This document shows positions 24,625 through 33,175 of a stretch of 35,110 bases of DNA, in pieces. Source of the stretch: CAYUYV01 sp964561475 (GTDB lineage: Bacteria; Pseudomonadota; Alphaproteobacteria; JAJFIK01); contig CAZLPU010000053.1 in NCBI GenBank assembly GCA_964561475.1, positions 1 to 35,110 on the forward strand, given 5' to 3'. Made by a program: the position numbers and the translations under genes. Positions within the stretch are counted from its first letter, which is position 1. Every line of letters starts with the position of its first letter. Below the pieces are notes generated by a model. The model had not been told where the DNA came from. It worked only from the letters and a program-made list of their open reading frames with translations, and made no database searches.

Positions 24625-25629
24625 TCAGTCCGCACCCTGGCGGGTCCCCGCGACCATGACCCAATAGCGCCCGGGAATGACCGTGCCTTCGGACTGGACA
24701 TTCCGGCCCCGGGCGAAGCCCGTGCCAAGATCCCGGACATCCGCATCGAGAATATTGCGCCGGTGTCCGGGACTTTTCATCCAACCCGCGACCACCGCCT
24801 CCACCGTGTCGTAGCCTTGGGCGACATTCTCGGTGATGCGGCGATAGGGGTAGCCGACGGACCGGGCCCGGTCGGCCACCGAGGAGCCCCCTGCCCCTTC
24901 GTGGCTCAACCGGGACTCCACGGCCATGTATTCGGCGTGGCTGAGGGCGATGCGGTCGAGCTGGGCATCGGCCTTGAGGGGTGCCAGCCCGGCCCGGCGC
25001 CGTTCCGCATTCACGGCCCTGAGCAGATCGCTGCGCAACTGGGCCAGTTCACGGCGGCTGGGCTGGCTGGTGTTTTCTTCAAACCGGGCCCCGGCGACCA
25101 TCACCCAATAGGTCCCGGGAATGACCGCCGCCCCGGACCGCCCCGAGCGGCCCCTGGCATAGCCCACCCCCAGTTCATCGGCATCCGGATCGAGGATGTT
25201 GCGCCGGTGACCGGGACTGTTCATCCAGCCTCGTACGACCGTGGGCACGTCGGGCTGGCCCTGGGCCACATTCTCGGAAATCCGTCTGAAGACATATCCC
25301 TCCGCTCGAGCCCGGTCCGACACGGATGATCCGTTCGCCCCCTCATGACTCAAAATGCCCCGGTCGGCCATGAAACGGGCATGGCCCTGGGCGGCCCGGT
25401 CGAGCAGGGTGTTGGGCTTGAAGGGGGGAAGACCCGCCCTGCGCCGCTCCTGGTTCAGGGCGGCGAGCAGATCCACCCGCAGCAGGGGCAACTCCCGTTC
25501 CGACGGCTGGCTCCCACTCTCGGCCTTCGCAGAGCCCACCGGCCCCCACCCCGCGGACATGCTGACCGAAATCAGGATCATCATTATGAGGATGGAAAGT
25601 CTGGTCAGAACGGGCATTGCAATGGACAT
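24625..25629 (-). CDS. Secreted protein with two tandem CAP (SCP-like) domains, 334 aa
   Basis: A signal sequence (about residues 10-36) precedes two CAP domains of about 140 residues each (about 45-180 and 190-330). Each has the same landmarks: LLxAxNxERRRAGLxPxK, SHEGAxGSSVxDRARxxGYxxRRIxENVAQG, GWMxSPGHRRNILD, and PGxYWVMVAG. The two halves are very similar, indicating an internal gene duplication; bacterial CAP proteins of this type usually have one domain. CAP proteins are exported and bind lipids or act on the envelope, and a proteolytic role has been proposed for some. The ATG has GGA about 8 nt upstream. It lies 255 bp after the dipeptidase gene on the same strand. Confidence 0.88.
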   Translation of the reverse strand: MSIAMPVLTRLSILIMMILISVSMSAGWGPVGSAKAESGSQPSERELPLLRVDLLAALNQERRRAGLPPFKPNTLLDRAAQGHARFMADRGILSHEGANGSSVSDRARAEGYVFRRISENVAQGQPDVPTVVRGWMNSPGHRRNILDPDADELGVGYARGRSGRSGAAVIPGTYWVMVAGARFEENTSQPSRRELAQLRSDLLRAVNAERRRAGLAPLKADAQLDRIALSHAEYMAVESRLSHEGAGGSSVADRARSVGYPYRRITENVAQGYDTVEAVVAGWMKSPGHRRNILDADVRDLGTGFARGRNVQSEGTVIPGRYWVMVAGTRQGAD

Positions 25630-25662
25630 GGGCGGTTTCCACTGTTCATCGGAGCGCTTTCA

Positions 25663-25687
25663 GGAAGAGTGTGTGCGAAACTCTTCC
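25663..25687. promoter_or_regulatory. 7-bp hairpin or operator upstream of the CAP-domain gene
   Basis: GGAAGAG (25663-25669) and CTCTTCC (25681-25687) are perfect inverted copies 11 nt apart, 34-58 bp upstream of the CAP gene start. This could be an operator or leader hairpin. The rest of the 255-bp gap shows no gene. Confidence 0.3.
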
Positions 25688-25884
25688 CGAAAAGCGCGGA
25701 AAATCCGGACTTTTGCGCACACTGTCCGACTCTGTGGTCCGTGAGCGTGCTCGGGGTCACGGAGGCCAGCGGACAAACTGTCCTTGACGGCGCGGCATGG
25801 ACGCGAGGTTGAATGATCAGACGGGCGGACCCGGCTGTCAAATGCATGCGCACGGCCGGTCTGACGAGGACGGGCACCAGGGCT

Positions 25885-27246
25885 TCAGGGTGTCGTCTCG
25901 GACTGGGCGGCTGCGTCTTCCGCCTGTCTCAGCACACGAAGGAAATTGCCGCTCCAGATCTTGCCGATCTCCTCCGGGCTGTAGCCCCGGCGCAGGAGAC
26001 CAAGGGTGACATTGAAGGCCTCGCCCGCGTCATTGAAGCCATTCACCCCGCCGCCATGATTGAAGTCGCTCGCCACGCCGACATGATCGATGCCGATCCG
26101 TTCAACGATGTAGTCCATGTGATCGATCATCCGGTCCACACTGCTCCGTCCGATGATCGTGCGCATGGCCTCCAGGAACGCGCGGCGCTTTTCCGGGTCC
26201 TCGATTTCCCAATACAGTTCGTAGGGGTAGGAATAGCCCTCGGCGGGCAGTCCGGCTTCCATCCGGGTTTCGGCAATGCGGGCCCGGCGCTCCGGATCCG
26301 ACAGATCCACCAGATAGGCGGCGAAAGCGGCCACATGGATCACGCCGCCGGTCTCCCCGATCCGGTCGATTTCCTCCCCGGACAGATTACGGGTGACATC
26401 GGACAGGGCACGGACATTGGAATGGCTGGCAATAACCGGCGTGGCGGACAGGGCAATCGCCTCGAGGGTGGCGGCCTTGGAACTCTGGGAGACATCGACC
26501 ACACCGCCCAGGGCATTGATCCGCCGGATCGCCGCGCGCCCGAGATCGGACAGACCGCCATGTTCCGCCTCCGGTTCATAGGTGCCGGTCGCCCCGTCAA
26601 AAATGAGGCGGGAGGAGTCGGAAAAATCATTGTGCCCCAGATGGTTCAGGGCAAAAACCCGGACGCCCGCTTCATGGAACACATCAAGGGACGCGGTGGA
26701 TCCTTCCAGGATACGGGCGTTCTGAAAGCCGAGCACCAGGGCGGTTGTTCCGGATTCATGGGCGGCCAGGATCTCGTCCGCCGTCCGCGCGATTGTCAGC
26801 GTATCCGGATGATCCGCTGCCAGAGCTGTGACCGCCGCCAGCTTTTCATCGGCCAAGGCCCTGGCCCCGGCATCGCCCGCCATGGTGCGGGGACCGGGAC
26901 CGGCGGCGAGCGCCATCACCACCGCGTCCACACTGCCCTGGCGGAGCTTGTCCGGATGGGTTTTCGACAGACCATCCGCTCCGAGATATTGTGCGGAGGT
27001 GGAGGGCAAAACAATATCCGCGTGGGCATCCAGGACCAGAACCTCCTGGTGGATGGCCTTCGCCCAGGCAATGAGCGCGTCATCCGCCGGAGCGGGGGGA
27101 GCGGTCCCGGCCACACCCGGCAGCGCACTTGCTGCAAATGCGGCGGCGCATAGGAATGAGAGCCCCGCCATGCGCGAATATGTGCGCAAACGCGTGCCCA
27201 AACCTATGCTCAGTCTGGCGCCGATTGCCGTGAAGCGCAGCATCAT
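25885..27246 (-). CDS. Membrane dipeptidase-like protein (peptidase family M19), 453 aa
   Basis: Related to renal dipeptidase, a zinc enzyme that cleaves dipeptides in the periplasm. A signal sequence covers about residues 25-48. DAHAD (His75, Asp77), NHLGHND (His202), SHSNVRALSDVTRNLS (His275) and VASDFNHGG match the family. Two other metal positions are changed: the bridging Glu, normally in GxEN/GxEG, is Gln175 (GFQNA), and the His of DVSH is Gln254 (DVSQSS), placed 21 residues before His275 as the family spacing predicts. The enzyme may use one metal or have another activity. I chose the ATG at 27246 (GGAGG 7 nt upstream); the frame opens earlier at 27300 without a site. Confidence 0.88.
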   Translation of the reverse strand: MMLRFTAIGARLSIGLGTRLRTYSRMAGLSFLCAAAFAASALPGVAGTAPPAPADDALIAWAKAIHQEVLVLDAHADIVLPSTSAQYLGADGLSKTHPDKLRQGSVDAVVMALAAGPGPRTMAGDAGARALADEKLAAVTALAADHPDTLTIARTADEILAAHESGTTALVLGFQNARILEGSTASLDVFHEAGVRVFALNHLGHNDFSDSSRLIFDGATGTYEPEAEHGGLSDLGRAAIRRINALGGVVDVSQSSKAATLEAIALSATPVIASHSNVRALSDVTRNLSGEEIDRIGETGGVIHVAAFAAYLVDLSDPERRARIAETRMEAGLPAEGYSYPYELYWEIEDPEKRRAFLEAMRTIIGRSSVDRMIDHMDYIVERIGIDHVGVASDFNHGGGVNGFNDAGEAFNVTLGLLRRGYSPEEIGKIWSGNFLRVLRQAEDAAAQSETTP

Positions 27247-27290
27247 GGCATGACCTCCCCTTGCGGCAGGCCTTGCGGGCCTGCTCCTTT

Positions 27291-27322
27291 GATTTATCAA
27301 GCCGGTGATTTATCAAGCCGGT
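27291..27322. repeat. 16-bp perfect tandem duplication upstream of the dipeptidase gene
   Basis: GATTTATCAAGCCGGT is present twice without spacing, in the 248-bp region between the divergent dipeptidase and NnrU genes, 45-76 bp upstream of the dipeptidase start. Confidence 0.92.
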
Positions 27323-27415
27323 AACGATTTCAGCTCCCATGGTCTGGGCAAGCTGGCTCCGTTCTGGCGTGCAGTATAGGACGGATGATGAATTGGGGGT
27401 ACCGGCCCCCCCCCA

Positions 27416-27451
27416 GAAACAGGCTGGGGAAACAGGCTGGGGAAACAGGCC
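27416..27451. repeat. 13-bp tandem repeat, about 2.7 copies, upstream of nnrU
   Basis: GAAACAGGCTGGG is present at 27416 and 27429, and a partial third copy starts at 27442. It lies 44-79 bp upstream of the NnrU start. Confidence 0.9.
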
Positions 27452-27494
27452 GAGAACCAGTCGGTCATGCGCAGATCATGGGAGGTGGATGGTG

Positions 27495-28178
27495 ATGAGC
27501 GGGCTCGGCGGTTGGACGGAGTTTATCGCGGCATTCGCCGTGTTCTTTACCAGCCACGGTGTGCCGGTGCGCCCGCCGGTTCGCCCCTGGCTGGAAGCGC
27601 GGCTTGGCGCGGGGGGCTTCACCCTCCTTTATTCCGGGGTTTCCCTTGGGGTTCTCACCTGGCTGATCATCGTGGCGGGACGGGCCCCTTATGTCCCCCT
27701 TTGGACCTGGGCTGCCTGGCAGAACGGCGTCACCCTGGCCCTGATGCTGCCGGCGTGCCTGCTTCTGGCTCTTTCCGTGGGCAGACCGAATCCGTTCTCC
27801 TTCGGCGGCGGTTCCAGCCACCGATTCGATCCCGCCCGCCCGGGACCGGTGCGCTGGACCCGCCATCCCCTGCTCGGCGTCCTCGCCCTGTGGTCCCTGG
27901 GCCATCTCATGCCCAACGGCAATTTGGCCCATGTGCTGGTGTTCGGGAGTTTCGCGGCCTTTTCCGTGCTAGGCGGAGGGATGATCGACCGGCGCAAACG
28001 CAGGGACATGGGCAGGGCATGGGATGACCTCAGCGCCGCCGTTCACCGTGCGCCGATCCTCTCCTTACGGATGGTCACGGTGGACACGGCCTTTCGCCTT
28101 GCCGCGGGGCTGGCGCTTTTCGCGGTCCTGATTGCCCTCCATCCCCATGTCCTGGGCGTGAACCCTCTGCCATGGTAA
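27495..28178 (+). CDS. nnrU: NnrU family membrane protein, 227 aa
   Basis: Integral membrane protein of the NnrU family, first linked to nitric oxide metabolism in denitrifying alphaproteobacteria; the exact activity is not known. Helices lie at about residues 7-22, 36-60, 67-88, 112-130, 134-156 and 185-212. The segment ARPGPVRWTRHPLLGVLALWSLGHLMPNG (about 109-137) is the family's conserved His-containing stretch. I chose the ATG at 27495 because GGAGG lies 9 nt upstream; ATG 27489 is too close to it. No denitrification genes are nearby. It is convergent with the isovaleryl-CoA dehydrogenase gene. Confidence 0.85.
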   Translation: MSGLGGWTEFIAAFAVFFTSHGVPVRPPVRPWLEARLGAGGFTLLYSGVSLGVLTWLIIVAGRAPYVPLWTWAAWQNGVTLALMLPACLLLALSVGRPNPFSFGGGSSHRFDPARPGPVRWTRHPLLGVLALWSLGHLMPNGNLAHVLVFGSFAAFSVLGGGMIDRRKRRDMGRAWDDLSAAVHRAPILSLRMVTVDTAFRLAAGLALFAVLIALHPHVLGVNPLPW

Positions 28179-28202
28179 CCGGGCCGCCCGGGTGGTCACG
28201 GA

Positions 28203-29375
28203 TCAGCCGGTTTCGGTGAAGAGCTCCCGGCCGATCAGCATGCGGCGGATTTCGGAGGTGCCGGCGCCGATCTCATAGAGCTTGGCGTCCCGCAGAAGGC
28301 GGCCCGTGGGATAGTCGTTGATGTAGCCGTTGCCGCCCAGAAGCTGAATGGCGTCAAGGGCGACCTGAGTGGCCTTTTCCGCAGCATACAGAATGGCACC
28401 GGCGGCATCCTTGCGGGTGGTCTGGCCCCGGTCGCAGGCCTGGGCGACCATGTACACATAGGCCCGGCAGGCATTCATGGTGGTGTACATGTCCGCGAGC
28501 TTGCCCTGGATGAGCTGGAAGGTGCCGATGGGCTGGCCGAACTGCTTGCGTTCATGGACATAAGGCAGAACCACATCCATGGCCGCGCGCATGATCCCCA
28601 GAGGCCCGGCGGCGAGCACCGCCCGCTCCAGATCCAGGCCGCTCATCAGGACACCGACACCATTGTGCAGCGGACCCATGAGGTTTTCCGCCGGCACCTC
28701 GCAGTCCTCGAACACCAGTTCCGACGTGTCCGAACCACGCATGCCGAGCTTGTCGAGCTTGGGCGAGGTGGAAAAGCCTTTCATGTCCCTCTCGATCAGG
28801 AAGGCCGAAATGCCCCGGGATCCCTGGTCCGGCGCGGTCTTGGCATAAACCACCAGAACATCCGCCTCAGGAGCGTTGGTGATCCAGAACTTGGTGCCGT
28901 TGAGGACGAACCGGTCGCCCACCTGATCCGCACGCAGACGCATGGAAACCACATCCGAGCCCGAGCCTGCCTCGCTCATGGCCAGCGATCCCACATGATC
29001 ACCGGAAATCAGGCCCGGGAGATAGCGGGCTTTCTGGTCCTCGGTCCCCCAACGGGCGATCTGATTGACGCACAGATTGGAATGGGCGCCGTAGGACAGG
29101 CCAACACTGGCCGAGCCCCGGGAAATCTCTTCCATGGCAAGACAATGGGCCAGATAGCCAAGACCGGTGCCCCCGTCCGCTTCCGGAACGGTGATGCCGA
29201 GAAGCCCCATGGCCCCCATTTGCGGCCACAAATCCCGAGGAAAGGCGTTGGTTTTGTCGATCTCGTCGGCCCGGGGCGCAATCGTGTCCTGGCTGAAGGC
29301 GGCCACGGACTGGCGGAGCATGTCCATGTCTTCCCCCAGACCGAAGTCGAATTCCTGCATGGCGTTCGGGATCAT
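28203..29375 (-). CDS. ivd: Isovaleryl-CoA dehydrogenase, 390 aa
   Basis: FAD enzyme that oxidises isovaleryl-CoA to 3-methylcrotonyl-CoA in leucine breakdown and passes electrons to electron-transfer flavoprotein. It is a full-length acyl-CoA dehydrogenase: LAMSEAGSGSDVVSM (about 131-145) and FWITNAPEADVLVVYAKT (163-180) bind FAD and substrate. The catalytic base is Glu250 in SGLDLERAVLAAGPLG, the position that marks isovaleryl-CoA dehydrogenases apart from most family members. The C-terminal LLGGNGYINDYPTGRLLRDAKLYEIGAGTSEI is standard. The ATG has GGAGAGG upstream. The usual partners (methylcrotonyl-CoA carboxylase, HMG-CoA lyase) are not in the window. Confidence 0.93.
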   Translation of the reverse strand: MIPNAMQEFDFGLGEDMDMLRQSVAAFSQDTIAPRADEIDKTNAFPRDLWPQMGAMGLLGITVPEADGGTGLGYLAHCLAMEEISRGSASVGLSYGAHSNLCVNQIARWGTEDQKARYLPGLISGDHVGSLAMSEAGSGSDVVSMRLRADQVGDRFVLNGTKFWITNAPEADVLVVYAKTAPDQGSRGISAFLIERDMKGFSTSPKLDKLGMRGSDTSELVFEDCEVPAENLMGPLHNGVGVLMSGLDLERAVLAAGPLGIMRAAMDVVLPYVHERKQFGQPIGTFQLIQGKLADMYTTMNACRAYVYMVAQACDRGQTTRKDAAGAILYAAEKATQVALDAIQLLGGNGYINDYPTGRLLRDAKLYEIGAGTSEIRRMLIGRELFTETG

Positions 29376-29432
29376 GGCAGCCTCTCCGGGGCGTTAGGTG
29401 GGGCGTCGGGTTACAGGCACCGATGCCGCACC

Positions 29433-29493
29433 GGTGTTTTCGGGATCGGTTTTTTTTGGGGCCGGTGTCTTTGGGGCCGATGTCTTTGGGGCC
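29433..29493. repeat. Degenerate 15-bp repeat array after the Kelch gene
   Basis: GGTGTCTTTGGGGCC (29464) and GATGTCTTTGGGGCC (29479) are preceded by two looser copies from 29433, one with a run of eight T. It lies in the 148-bp gap between the Kelch gene stop and the isovaleryl-CoA dehydrogenase start, both on the minus strand. Confidence 0.75.
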
Positions 29494-29523
29494 TGGGTCG
29501 TGTCAGGGGTCGCAGTCGGGAGA

Positions 29524-30498
29524 TCAGGGCTCGTAGACTTCGACCACGCCGGCTTCGGTGAACACGGTGAACACGCCTGCGCCGGATCCGCCGCCGACCA
29601 CATACCAACGCCCGTTTACCGCCGCCGAGACAAGACCCTGACGGGGGGTGGGCAGCGGTGATGCGGCGGTCCAGCGGTTGGCGCGCACGTCGAACACGTC
29701 ATGTTCAGCCCAAGTCTTTAACGACTCCCGCGCCACGCCGCCTGTGACATGGAGGCGCCCGTTCATGATCACCGCCGTATGGCCGGCCCGGGGCCGGGGC
29801 ATGGCGGGCAGATCGCGCCAGGATCCGGTCTGCGCGTCGACGACACCGGCGGTGCGCAGGGGACCTTCGCTGTTGCGTCCGCCCAGAATATAGATCCGGT
29901 TGCCATCGGCGACGGCGGCCAGATCGATGAGCGGCTTGGGCAGCCGCCAGGGTGCCCGGCTCCAGGCCCCTTGGGTGCTGTCGAACACAAACACCGCCTG
30001 GGCATCGGGGCCACTGCCGCCAAGAACGTAAAGCCGGCCATCGACCTGGACCATGGCGTGACCCGCCCGGGCCAGGGGCAGATCCGGCAGGCCCTGCCAA
30101 CGGCCGGTGGCGGTGTTGAACTGCCAGACATCGACGGTTTCCTGGGTGTCTTCCTTGCCAAGACCGCCGGAAAGCACCACAGCCGAACCGAGGGGCGCCA
30201 TGGCAAGCTGTTCCCGCCCTTCGGGCATGGCCGGCAAGGGCCGCCAGATTTCCCCGATGGGATCAAAGACCTCGAAGGCATCCCGGGGACCGAGAACGCT
30301 GGCGCCGCCGGCCACATAGATTTCCCCGCTCACCACCGCAATGCCGGACTGGGACCGGGCGGTCTCCATGGGCCGGGCCGAGCGCCAGGACCCGTCCGCC
30401 TGTGCCGGGCCAGTGAAGACGAAGGCATGCAGGATCAGGCTCAAGGCCAGAACGGTCATCGTGAGCAGTCGAGCGATACGGTCGGGCACGGCAGCCAC
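29524..30498 (-). CDS. Secreted Kelch-repeat beta-propeller protein, 324 aa
   Basis: A signal sequence (about residues 12-35, ending GPAQA) precedes six Kelch repeats. Each has a hydrophobic strand, a short turn, a strand ending in Gly-Gly, then a conserved Trp: VSGEIYVAGG, LGSAVVLSGG, VDGRLYVLGG, DGNRIYILGG, MNGRLHVTGG and VNGRWYVVGG. Six repeats make a complete six-bladed propeller, so the protein is probably whole. Kelch propellers bind proteins or sugars, or act as galactose-oxidase-like enzymes; no Cys-Tyr copper site is obvious. The start is GTG, with GAGGGGAG just upstream. The MgtE gene lies 270 bp upstream on the same strand. Confidence 0.85.
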   Translation of the reverse strand: MAAVPDRIARLLTMTVLALSLILHAFVFTGPAQADGSWRSARPMETARSQSGIAVVSGEIYVAGGASVLGPRDAFEVFDPIGEIWRPLPAMPEGREQLAMAPLGSAVVLSGGLGKEDTQETVDVWQFNTATGRWQGLPDLPLARAGHAMVQVDGRLYVLGGSGPDAQAVFVFDSTQGAWSRAPWRLPKPLIDLAAVADGNRIYILGGRNSEGPLRTAGVVDAQTGSWRDLPAMPRPRAGHTAVIMNGRLHVTGGVARESLKTWAEHDVFDVRANRWTAASPLPTPRQGLVSAAVNGRWYVVGGGSGAGVFTVFTEAGVVEVYEP

Positions 30499-30679
30499 AC
30501 TCCCCTCTAAGATCGAACAGCGCGCCGGATGACCCCATCGGCGGGCACTTGGCGAACCTTGAACTTACGAACCGCACCTCGCGACAGATTGCGCAGACCC
30601 CATTTCGCAGGTCCTTCCGTCAATCGGGCCGGACGGTCATGAACGGTTTAACGGCCCTGGGGGCCAAATTCATCCAGCT

Positions 30680-30711
30680 CTTTGCCAGCTCAGTTCTTTG
30701 CCAGCTCAGTG
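30680..30711. repeat. 16-bp tandem duplication between mgtE and the Kelch gene
   Basis: CTTTGCCAGCTCAGTT (30680) is followed directly by CTTTGCCAGCTCAGTG (30696), 15 of 16 identical. The rest of the 270-bp gap shows no gene. Confidence 0.9.
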
Positions 30712-30768
30712 CTTTTGTCTCCGGGTTCCTGGGCTCATGCCTGGGAATCCCATTTTTTCAGGAGCATG

Positions 30769-32166
30769 TCAGCCGATCAGCACGATACTCGCAAGGCCTA
30801 GAAAGACGAAAAAGCCCGTAACATCCGTAACGGTTGTGACGAAAACTGTGGAAGCGATAGCCGGATCCGCTCCCGCCCGTTGCAGCCACAGGGGAATGAC
30901 GATCCCCGACAGCCCGGCAATCGCCAGATTGATGATCATGGCGACGGCCACCAGCCCACCCAGGGCCGGGCTGGAGAACCAGAACAACGCCACCGCCCCC
31001 ATGATGACAGCGAAAGTGACCCCATTAAGGGCGCCCACGAGACTTTCCCGCAGGATCAGCCTCAAGGCATTGGTTTCCGTCAGATCCCTGGTGGCCAGGG
31101 CCCGGACTGCCACGGTCAAGGTCTGGGTGCCCGCATTGCCCCCCATGGACGCGACGATGGGCATGAGCACCGCAAGAGCCACCACTTCCTGGATGGAGGC
31201 CTCGAACAGGCTGATCACCATGGAGGCAAGCACGGCGGTCAGCAGATTGACCAGGAGCCAGGAGAAGCGCTGGCGCATGACCCGCAGGACCGGGTCCCCA
31301 AGACCCTCTTCGCCCACACCACCCAGGGCCAGGACATCTTCCTCGTTTTCGTCCTGGATGACTTCGATGATGTCGTCGACGGTCAGCATACCGAGAAGCC
31401 GGCCCGCCTCATCCACCACGGGCGCCGAGACCAGGTGGTACTGCTGGAAGAGATAGGCCACTTCTTCCTGTTCCGTATCGGCGGGGATGACGACGGCTTC
31501 TTCGTCGAGGATGCTGCGCAGGGGCACGTCGCGCTGGTGGCGCATGAGCCGGCTCAAGGGCACGGTGCCCAGGGGCTTCTGGACCGGATCCACCACGAAA
31601 ATTTCGAAGAACTCGTCGGGCAGGCCTTCCCCTTCCCGGGTGAAATCGATCACCTGACCGACATTCCAGAATTCGGGGACCGCGATCACGTCCCGCTGCA
31701 TCAGGCGGCCGGCGGAATATTCCGGATATTGAAGGGCCAGTTCCACCGCCGCCCGTTCCCGCTCCGGAACGTGGGCGAGCACTTCCTGGCGGCGCTCCTC
31801 ATCCAGGTCCTCCAGGACATAGGCCGCGTCGTCGTTATCCAGTTCCGCGACGGCCTCGCCCAGAACCGCCGGTTCCATGGCATCGACCACGTCATCGCGG
31901 ACTTCTTCGTCGAGTTCGGACAGCACTTCCGGGGCGAGGTCTTCGCCCAGGGCCCGGATCAACGCGCGCCGTTCGAAGGGGCGGATCAGTTCGACAAGGT
32001 CGGCAATGTCGGCGGCATGGAGTGGCAGCACCAGGGCCCGGACCTGGCCTTCGTTTTCCTCATCCAGGGCCTCGACCACCTTGCGCACGAAAGCCGGGGA
32101 CAGGACATGGTCCTCATCCAGATGGGCCGTGCGGGGTTCGTCGAGGACAGCATGGGCCAAGGGCAA
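30769..32166 (-). CDS. mgtE: Magnesium transporter MgtE, 465 aa
   Basis: Inner-membrane Mg2+ channel/transporter gated by cytoplasmic Mg2+. The N-terminal superhelical domain (about 25-150) has the acidic repeats typical of MgtE (ADIADLVE, LDNDDAAYVLEDLDEERR). Two CBS domains follow (about 155-285; YSAGRLMQRDVIAV, HLVSAPVVDEAGRLLGMLTVDDIIEVIQDE). Five membrane helices fill about 310-465, with the pore motif MGGNAGTQTL. The only reasonable start is a TTG at 32166 after AGAAAGAGA. I saw no M-box or other riboswitch in the 290-bp gap upstream (32167-32456), which has no gene either. Confidence 0.95.
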   Translation of the reverse strand: MPLAHAVLDEPRTAHLDEDHVLSPAFVRKVVEALDEENEGQVRALVLPLHAADIADLVELIRPFERRALIRALGEDLAPEVLSELDEEVRDDVVDAMEPAVLGEAVAELDNDDAAYVLEDLDEERRQEVLAHVPERERAAVELALQYPEYSAGRLMQRDVIAVPEFWNVGQVIDFTREGEGLPDEFFEIFVVDPVQKPLGTVPLSRLMRHQRDVPLRSILDEEAVVIPADTEQEEVAYLFQQYHLVSAPVVDEAGRLLGMLTVDDIIEVIQDENEEDVLALGGVGEEGLGDPVLRVMRQRFSWLLVNLLTAVLASMVISLFEASIQEVVALAVLMPIVASMGGNAGTQTLTVAVRALATRDLTETNALRLILRESLVGALNGVTFAVIMGAVALFWFSSPALGGLVAVAMIINLAIAGLSGIVIPLWLQRAGADPAIASTVFVTTVTDVTGFFVFLGLASIVLIG

Positions 32167-32456
32167 TCTCTTTCTGTTTTCAAGCGGGTGGGTGCAGGAC
32201 GGTCGGATTTGCCGGAAGAGTATCCGCTTCCATCATGGAAACAATAGGGTTTGTTGGGGCCCGCGCCTATCGCGGCGGCGGTGAAAAAGAACGGGGCCGG
32301 TCTCTTCTGTACCGTCCCGCGAAGCAGTTGTTTCAGAGTACCAGAACGCTGTGAACACTATGGAAGGGGCCTTGTTCCCCCCTCCCTGACGGTGTTCCCG
32401 GCGCCCATGAAAGGCCCGATCCGAAACGAGACGGTGCGCCGGGAGCGCGGCCGAGG

Positions 32457-33029
32457 TCAGCCGGTGATCTCACGGCGGGATCTTGGGGTCTCGGGCACCG
32501 AGGGCGCATCCCCAAGGATCAGGTCGAATTCCTCGGCGGCGATGGTCAGCAAGGTGAAATAGGCTGCGTGGATGGCCCTGGCGTTATCTTCGCCCGTGAA
32601 CCGGTCATCGTCGGCCTTCTGGTCCTGGGGGCGAATGTTCACGGTGCGCAGTTTCGCATCCGTACCGTGTTTGCCGAAGGGTTTGAAGCTTTCATCCATG
32701 AAAGCCATGTAGGCGTTGAAAAACCGGTTGGAAAAGAACGGCCGGTAGGCGAACACGATCCGATCGGCGGCGCGCTTGCAGGCCACCACGTCCCGCTCGC
32801 TCAGATCCTTCCAGTCGCCCACGAATAGATAATAGGCATAAAGATCATTCAGCTTGTAGGCCAGCTGATCCCATAATTCGATCCGCTTGGAAACGATTTC
32901 GGAGAATTTGCGGTTGTGGTCGGCTTCCCGCCGCGCGCGAAAACTGAACCAGGCGCTGGCCAGAAGGATCACCAGAGGCGTCAGGACCGCGGCGAAGATA
33001 TCCAGCAGTTCATAAGGTGTCATGTCCAT
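32457..33029 (-). CDS. Membrane-anchored protein of unknown function, 190 aa
   Basis: I recognise no family. One N-terminal transmembrane helix (about residues 9-29) leads into a helical, charged domain (about 30-180) starting RREADHNRKFSEIVSKRIELWDQLAYKLNDLYAYYLF, with many aromatic residues. The layout resembles small signal-anchored proteins with a helical cytoplasmic domain. In-frame ATG codons at 33029 and 33023 are both possible and no strong ribosome site separates them. It is divergent from the glycosyltransferase gene and upstream of mgtE on the same strand. Confidence 0.75.
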   Translation of the reverse strand: MDMTPYELLDIFAAVLTPLVILLASAWFSFRARREADHNRKFSEIVSKRIELWDQLAYKLNDLYAYYLFVGDWKDLSERDVVACKRAADRIVFAYRPFFSNRFFNAYMAFMDESFKPFGKHGTDAKLRTVNIRPQDQKADDDRFTGEDNARAIHAAYFTLLTIAAEEFDLILGDAPSVPETPRSRREITG

Positions 33030-33145
33030 ACCAGCCGAGGCCGCCCGCTTTTCTTGAGCCCGAACATTGCTTTACAGCTATTCCTGGCATGCCTTGTGCC
33101 ACAGGATCGCCGCCGGGTCGACCTTGACGGCTCGGCTCTCATTGT

Positions 33146-33175
33146 CCCGCTTTACTGGGTCCCGCGTTACTGGGT
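33146..33175. repeat. 15-bp tandem duplication in the region upstream of the glycosyltransferase gene
   Basis: CCCGCTTTACTGGGT (33146) is followed directly by CCCGCGTTACTGGGT (33161), 14 of 15 identical, within the 268-bp divergent gap. Confidence 0.88.

Noticed and set aside
25813..27153. 446-residue plus-strand frame opposite the M19 gene
   Set aside because: It is a shadow; the minus-strand frame carries the conserved M19 motifs and a signal peptide.
29394..29603. Minus-strand frame with repeated AlaProLysThr
   Set aside because: The Pro-rich peptide comes from the degenerate 15-bp repeat after the Kelch gene, and the frame overlaps the real Kelch C-terminus.
30740..30765. Short stem followed by six T on the plus strand near 30750
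   Set aside because: It has the look of a terminator, but no plus-strand gene ends there and on the minus strand the T-run is on the wrong side.
30880..32247. 455-residue plus-strand reading frame opposite mgtE
   Set aside because: It is a shadow of mgtE, with a His/Gln/Asp-rich composition and no fold pattern.
32167..32456. Mg2+ riboswitch (M-box) upstream of mgtE
   Set aside because: I looked for it because mgtE is often so controlled, but saw no conserved elements in the 290-bp gap.
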